From NCBI GenBank assembly GCA_017435425.1, contig JAFSFC010000062.1, positions 1 to 33,340 on the forward strand: a DNA stretch of 33,340 bases, in the 5' to 3' direction. Every line of letters starts with the position of its first letter. The first letter of the stretch is position 1. The notes beneath the pieces are model-generated. The model had not been told where the DNA came from. It saw only the letters and a program-made list of their open reading frames with translations, and did not search any database. Source of the stretch: Ruminiclostridium sp. (GTDB taxonomy: Bacteria > Bacillota > Clostridia > Oscillospirales > Oscillospiraceae). Position numbers and translations under genes: made by a program. Shown here in pieces: positions 30,044 through 33,340 of the stretch.

Positions 30044-33043
30044 TTACCAAAGGGTCAGCAGCATCTTGGCCACCTCAGCCCGGGTCACCGATGCATCCGG
30101 CCGGAGCTGACCGTTGGAGCCGTTCACCACGCCCAGTTCCACCAGGGTGGCGACATGTCTTCTGGACCAGGAGGGGAGTTTGCTCTGGTCGGAGAAGGCA
30201 GACAGATCTGCCTGTCCATAGCCCTTTTCCAGCATCCGCCCCAGGATGGTCATGGCTTCGGCCCGGGTGATGGGGGCCTTGGCGTTGGCCCGGAGGGCTC
30301 CATCGGAGTCCTTGCTGCCCGTCATGATCCCTAAGTCGTAGAGGGCCTTCACGGCGTTCCGGTCCCAGGCGGGGATGGCGGCGGTGTCGACGTAGGGGAG
30401 GGTCACCTTGGCGTAGGCTTCCAGATCCAGTCCCATCCACCGAGCGGCCATCAGGGCGAAGTCCCCTCGGGTGATGGACCGGTTGGGGGCGAAGTTGGTG
30501 GCCCCGTTTTCTGTCATGCCGGTGATGATGCCCAGCTCATTGAGGCGAACCGTGTATCCCTCCGCCCAGTGGCCCTGCATGTCAGCAAAGGGGTGTCGGG
30601 TGGACGTGCCTGCCACGGTCACGGAATCCCGGCCCAGGTTTCCGCAGGAGTCGGCGGCAGTGACGGTGATCTGGTGGGTGCTGGTTCCCAGCCCGGACAG
30701 AGCGGCGGTGAGGGTACCATTGGAATAGGAGAAGGGAATGGCTTTGCCGTCCACGGTCAGAGAAATGCGGTCCTGGGACAGGGCCTCTTTGGAATCATCC
30801 GACAGAGTGGCGTTCAGGTCATTGCCCCTCACGGACAGGTTCACCTTGGGAGGCTGGGTGTCCCGGGTGGTCTGATTGCTCAGGACGATCTGATCCAGCC
30901 AGATGGTGCCCGAGGTCACGTCACCGGTAAGGGTCAGGCCCTGGAAGGAGGTGGCCCCGGCGGGGATGGGGGCGGTGACGTACTTCCAGCCGGAGAAATC
31001 CAGGGGGGTGATGTCCTGGGTCAGGCTCTGGCCGCCTTCATCCAGGAAGCGAGCGGTCAGTTGACTGCCCGACTTGTCTCCCCAGACCCACAGGCCCAGA
31101 TAGCGGTGGAAGTCTTCCAGAGGGGCTTGGGTGTTCAGGTCGGTCTGGCTGGTGTAGTCCACACGAAGGCTCTGTCTGCCAAGGGATACCTGGGCAGAGT
31201 CCAACGAGAGCTTGCAGCTCTGGCCTGTAAAATAGAGATCCTTTTCGAAATCAGACAGAAGGGTGTACTGCCCGGGGGCGTTCACGGTCACGGATATGGT
31301 GACGGCGTAGTTCCCGGCGGCCACCTTGATCTTTCCTGTGCCGGAGAACGCTCCGGCGGTGAACTGTCCGGTCTCGTCGATCGTGCCCACAGACGGATCT
31401 GCCGACCAGGTGAAGCAGGCGTCTCCGCCGGTGAGACCCACGGTCCGATAGGAGGCTGCTGCATTGAGATCCACCTTCTGGCCGGGGGCGAGGGTCAGGG
31501 AGGAGACGGATTTTCCTGTGGCGGCGTTGGTCACACGGATGCTGTCCGGGGTGTCGTAGACCTGGATGCGGGTGCTGCCGGAGACTCCGCCGGAGGAGCC
31601 GGTGACGGTATAAGTGCCGGTCTTGGCCGGCGCAGTGAAGAGGCCGCTGTCACTGACGGTGCTATCCTGGGCGGACCAGGTGATCTCGCCCGGGAGGGCT
31701 TTCATGGGATACCAGCCGCTGTCCATGGCGGTGGCCACGCACTGGGTGGTGGCTCCGGGCAGGAGGGTCAGGCTGGAGGGGGTCACGTAGAGAGAGGCGG
31801 CCTTTCCGGTGGGTTCCAGATTAGACACCAGGAAAATGGCGTTGGTCACCGCCCGGGAAGCCCCCTCGGAGGGTTTGTTGACGATGGAGGAGGCACCGTA
31901 GTCCGGATAGGTGGAGACCAGCGTAGTGGAGCCGCCCCCATCCAGGAGAACGGCTTCGGTGCAGCCCAGTTCTACCAGCCGCTGGGCCACCATTCGAATG
32001 GTAGCGCCCACACTGTGGCCGCTCAGGCGGCCGTCAATGGTGTAGAAGATCACGTCGCCGTTGGGTTTGATGCCTACGGCAGTCCGGGGGGCGGCGGAGG
32101 CAGCGTCCAGCCCGGAGACCACCTGGCCGTCGGATACAATATAATAGAGAGCGCCCACGGCGCAGTCCACCTGATTCCAGCGGGTGTCGGGGCTGTAGAC
32201 CTCCAGATCCAATTGGTCTCCAGGCTGGAGGGAGCGGACCATCTCCTGGAGCCATTCACTGCCGCTGCTGGAAATGGAAAGAATAAACTTGCCGGCAGGA
32301 ATCGGGGTGGCACCGCCATCGGTCTCGATGACCTCTTCCACCACACAGTTGACCATGGAACCGATGGCCAGGTCGTTGGAGGCGGTGAGGGAGACACCGT
32401 CGGCACCGGTGACCGACTGGCCGGGGTTCTGGGTCACCGGCCGAAGGACCACATCGATACCGGGCTGGGTGTTTTTGGTGGTGGAGCCAAAGTCTTCGGT
32501 AAATAAGTAGTAGCCACCGCTGCTGCGAATCTTATTGATGTCCGAGACTTTCAGGGAATACCCCTTGAAATCTGCCCGGATGGTCAGGTCAGGGTGACCG
32601 ATGATGGCGGAGCCGTCCTCGTAAAAGCCAATGGCGTGGAGGTAGGAGGAGGAAGAACGCAGCAGGCCATCGGTGACCACAAGGCCCAGGGGATCGCCGG
32701 TGGCCATCACGAAATAGTCGCCGTTGATGCCGCTGAGGACCCGATCGCCTCCGGACTCCAGCGCCTTGGCCATGGAGTAGACCGACTGCTTGGTCAGGAC
32801 GGCGGAGCCATAGCTCACCACAGGGGAGACGCTGGGCGAGGGGGTGTAGGTCACATAGTTTTCCGTGCGCAGGTCCTGGCGGGAAGCAGACCACATGACC
32901 TCTTTGGTAAGGGTGGTCTGATCGCAGATATCTAAGGTATAGCCATAGATCCGGCTGCCCAGGGCATCGGAAGCCAGAGCGGTGGGGGACAGAATGGCTG
33001 CGCAGAGCAGGAAGGCGGTAAGACGCCGCAGGAAGGTTTTCAT
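30044..33043 (-). CDS. Secreted phosphodiester glycosidase (NAGPA-type) with Ig-like and SLH domains
   Basis: A 999-residue surface protein. Residues 1-25 are a signal peptide (MKTFLRRLTAFLLCAAILSP, cleaved near ALA-SD). The NAGPA-like domain (to about 430) has SGINGDYFVMATGDPLGLVV, RTAVGIKPNGDVIFYTIDGR, LGCTEAVLLDGGGSTTLV and SRAVTNAIFLV. Ig-like and carbohydrate-binding-like regions follow, and three SLH repeats (about 810-999, starting HPFADMQGHWAEGY) anchor it to the cell wall. NAGPA-type enzymes uncover phospho-linked sugars; a role on capsule or teichoic phosphodiesters is inference. GAGAG precedes ATG 33043. Confidence 0.88.
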   Translation of the reverse strand: MKTFLRRLTAFLLCAAILSPTALASDALGSRIYGYTLDICDQTTLTKEVMWSASRQDLRTENYVTYTPSPSVSPVVSYGSAVLTKQSVYSMAKALESGGDRVLSGINGDYFVMATGDPLGLVVTDGLLRSSSSYLHAIGFYEDGSAIIGHPDLTIRADFKGYSLKVSDINKIRSSGGYYLFTEDFGSTTKNTQPGIDVVLRPVTQNPGQSVTGADGVSLTASNDLAIGSMVNCVVEEVIETDGGATPIPAGKFILSISSSGSEWLQEMVRSLQPGDQLDLEVYSPDTRWNQVDCAVGALYYIVSDGQVVSGLDAASAAPRTAVGIKPNGDVIFYTIDGRLSGHSVGATIRMVAQRLVELGCTEAVLLDGGGSTTLVSTYPDYGASSIVNKPSEGASRAVTNAIFLVSNLEPTGKAASLYVTPSSLTLLPGATTQCVATAMDSGWYPMKALPGEITWSAQDSTVSDSGLFTAPAKTGTYTVTGSSGGVSGSTRIQVYDTPDSIRVTNAATGKSVSSLTLAPGQKVDLNAAASYRTVGLTGGDACFTWSADPSVGTIDETGQFTAGAFSGTGKIKVAAGNYAVTISVTVNAPGQYTLLSDFEKDLYFTGQSCKLSLDSAQVSLGRQSLRVDYTSQTDLNTQAPLEDFHRYLGLWVWGDKSGSQLTARFLDEGGQSLTQDITPLDFSGWKYVTAPIPAGATSFQGLTLTGDVTSGTIWLDQIVLSNQTTRDTQPPKVNLSVRGNDLNATLSDDSKEALSQDRISLTVDGKAIPFSYSNGTLTAALSGLGTSTHQITVTAADSCGNLGRDSVTVAGTSTRHPFADMQGHWAEGYTVRLNELGIITGMTENGATNFAPNRSITRGDFALMAARWMGLDLEAYAKVTLPYVDTAAIPAWDRNAVKALYDLGIMTGSKDSDGALRANAKAPITRAEAMTILGRMLEKGYGQADLSAFSDQSKLPSWSRRHVATLVELGVVNGSNGQLRPDASVTRAEVAKMLLTLW

Positions 33044-33087
33044 AAGGCTCTCCTTTGATGGGGTGTTTGCGAGTAATATTACTATAT

Positions 33088-33116
33088 AGTATAGCACCCC
33101 CGGAAAGGGTCGTAAA
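33088..33116 (-). promoter_or_regulatory. Promoter of the NAGPA-SLH gene
   Basis: TTTACG (33111-33116), 17 bp, TATACT (33088-33093). Confidence 0.65.
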
Positions 33117-33168
33117 GAAGGGGGAAAACGGGAAAATCAAAAAAATCGAAAAAAGTGAAAAATGGGGG

Positions 33169-33197
33169 TTGACATTCCTGGAAAGGGGTGGTATTAT
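33169..33197 (+). promoter_or_regulatory. Strong forward promoter (first of two)
   Basis: Perfect TTGACA, 17 bp, TATTAT (33192-33197). No coding gene follows before the window ends. Confidence 0.75.
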
Positions 33198-33272
33198 ATC
33201 CAAGCTGTCGCGAACGACGGTCCCGCACAAAAGACTCCGGCAAACAAGTTTGAAAAAACTTGAAAAAAGGGG

Positions 33273-33301
33273 TTGACAAGCGAAAAGAGTTGTGCTAAGA
33301 T
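33273..33301 (+). promoter_or_regulatory. Strong forward promoter (second of two), rRNA-operon-like
   Basis: Perfect TTGACA (33273-33278), 17 bp, TAAGAT (33296-33301), preceded by an A-rich UP-like stretch with CAAGTTTGAAAAAACTTG. Tandem promoters of this kind often precede rRNA operons in Firmicutes. The gene would lie beyond the window. Confidence 0.6.
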
Positions 33302-33340
33302 ATGACTCACCGCTTGAGGGAAAGCCGAAAGCGATGTGTA

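Overview
The window looks like chromosomal DNA of a gut-type, spore-forming, GC-rich Clostridia member (Oscillospirales-like). Supporting signs are GC-rich third positions, consensus SigA-type promoters, AGGAGG-type ribosome sites, a Cys T-box leader, a remnant of the sporulation deacetylase gene pdaB, VanW/YoaR-type and SLH surface proteins, and a PepV-type dipeptidase. Genus assignment is inference.

Layout. 1-1180: AT-richer, island-like DNA with an AbiE-type toxin-antitoxin pair (toxin cut by the window edge), ending where pdaB is broken off (1182-1367). 1483-9799: a forward catabolic cluster with an EutQ-like cupin, an isochorismatase/nicotinamidase-like hydrolase, a polyamine-type ABC importer (lipoprotein, two permeases, ATPase), a nucleoside hydrolase, an iron alcohol dehydrogenase and a PfkB sugar kinase. 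The logical reading is import of a nucleoside-like compound, cleavage and sugar phosphorylation. 9826-11849: a DUF5714 protein, a frameshifted small gene and a small membrane protein. 11868-14392: promoter, Cys T-box, cysE and cysS. 14397-16285 (reverse): a second DUF5714 protein, a thioredoxin-type ArsC, a flavin reductase-like protein and a small membrane protein. 16370-18774: an ABC-F ATPase and a pseudouridine synthase.

18775-22231 is the most unusual part. Five related transcription units lie in tandem. Each reverse-strand unit has a promoter, a 65-205 nt leader, a strong ribosome site, an 8-9 codon micro-ORF (M(M)LD-N/I-KN...) and a terminator hairpin whose 5' arm contains the micro-ORF stop codon. 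Upstream of each reverse promoter is a TTTTGTACAAAA-like palindrome, then a divergent forward promoter; in four units a terminator follows so closely that the RNA would be only about 25-40 nt. A dispersed structured repeat of about 165 bp is interleaved with the units, and another copy lies at 27311. A TraX-family gene sits between units four and five. I recognise no described system with this layout.

22255-33340: a flavodoxin-ferredoxin fusion (reverse), a lipoprotein-like protein, a VanW - DUF975-like - repeat-protein operon (forward), a YheO/DauR-like regulator coupled to a PepV-like dipeptidase (reverse), secG (reverse), a large secreted phosphodiester glycosidase/SLH protein (reverse) and, at the right edge, two tandem forward promoters resembling those before rRNA operons.
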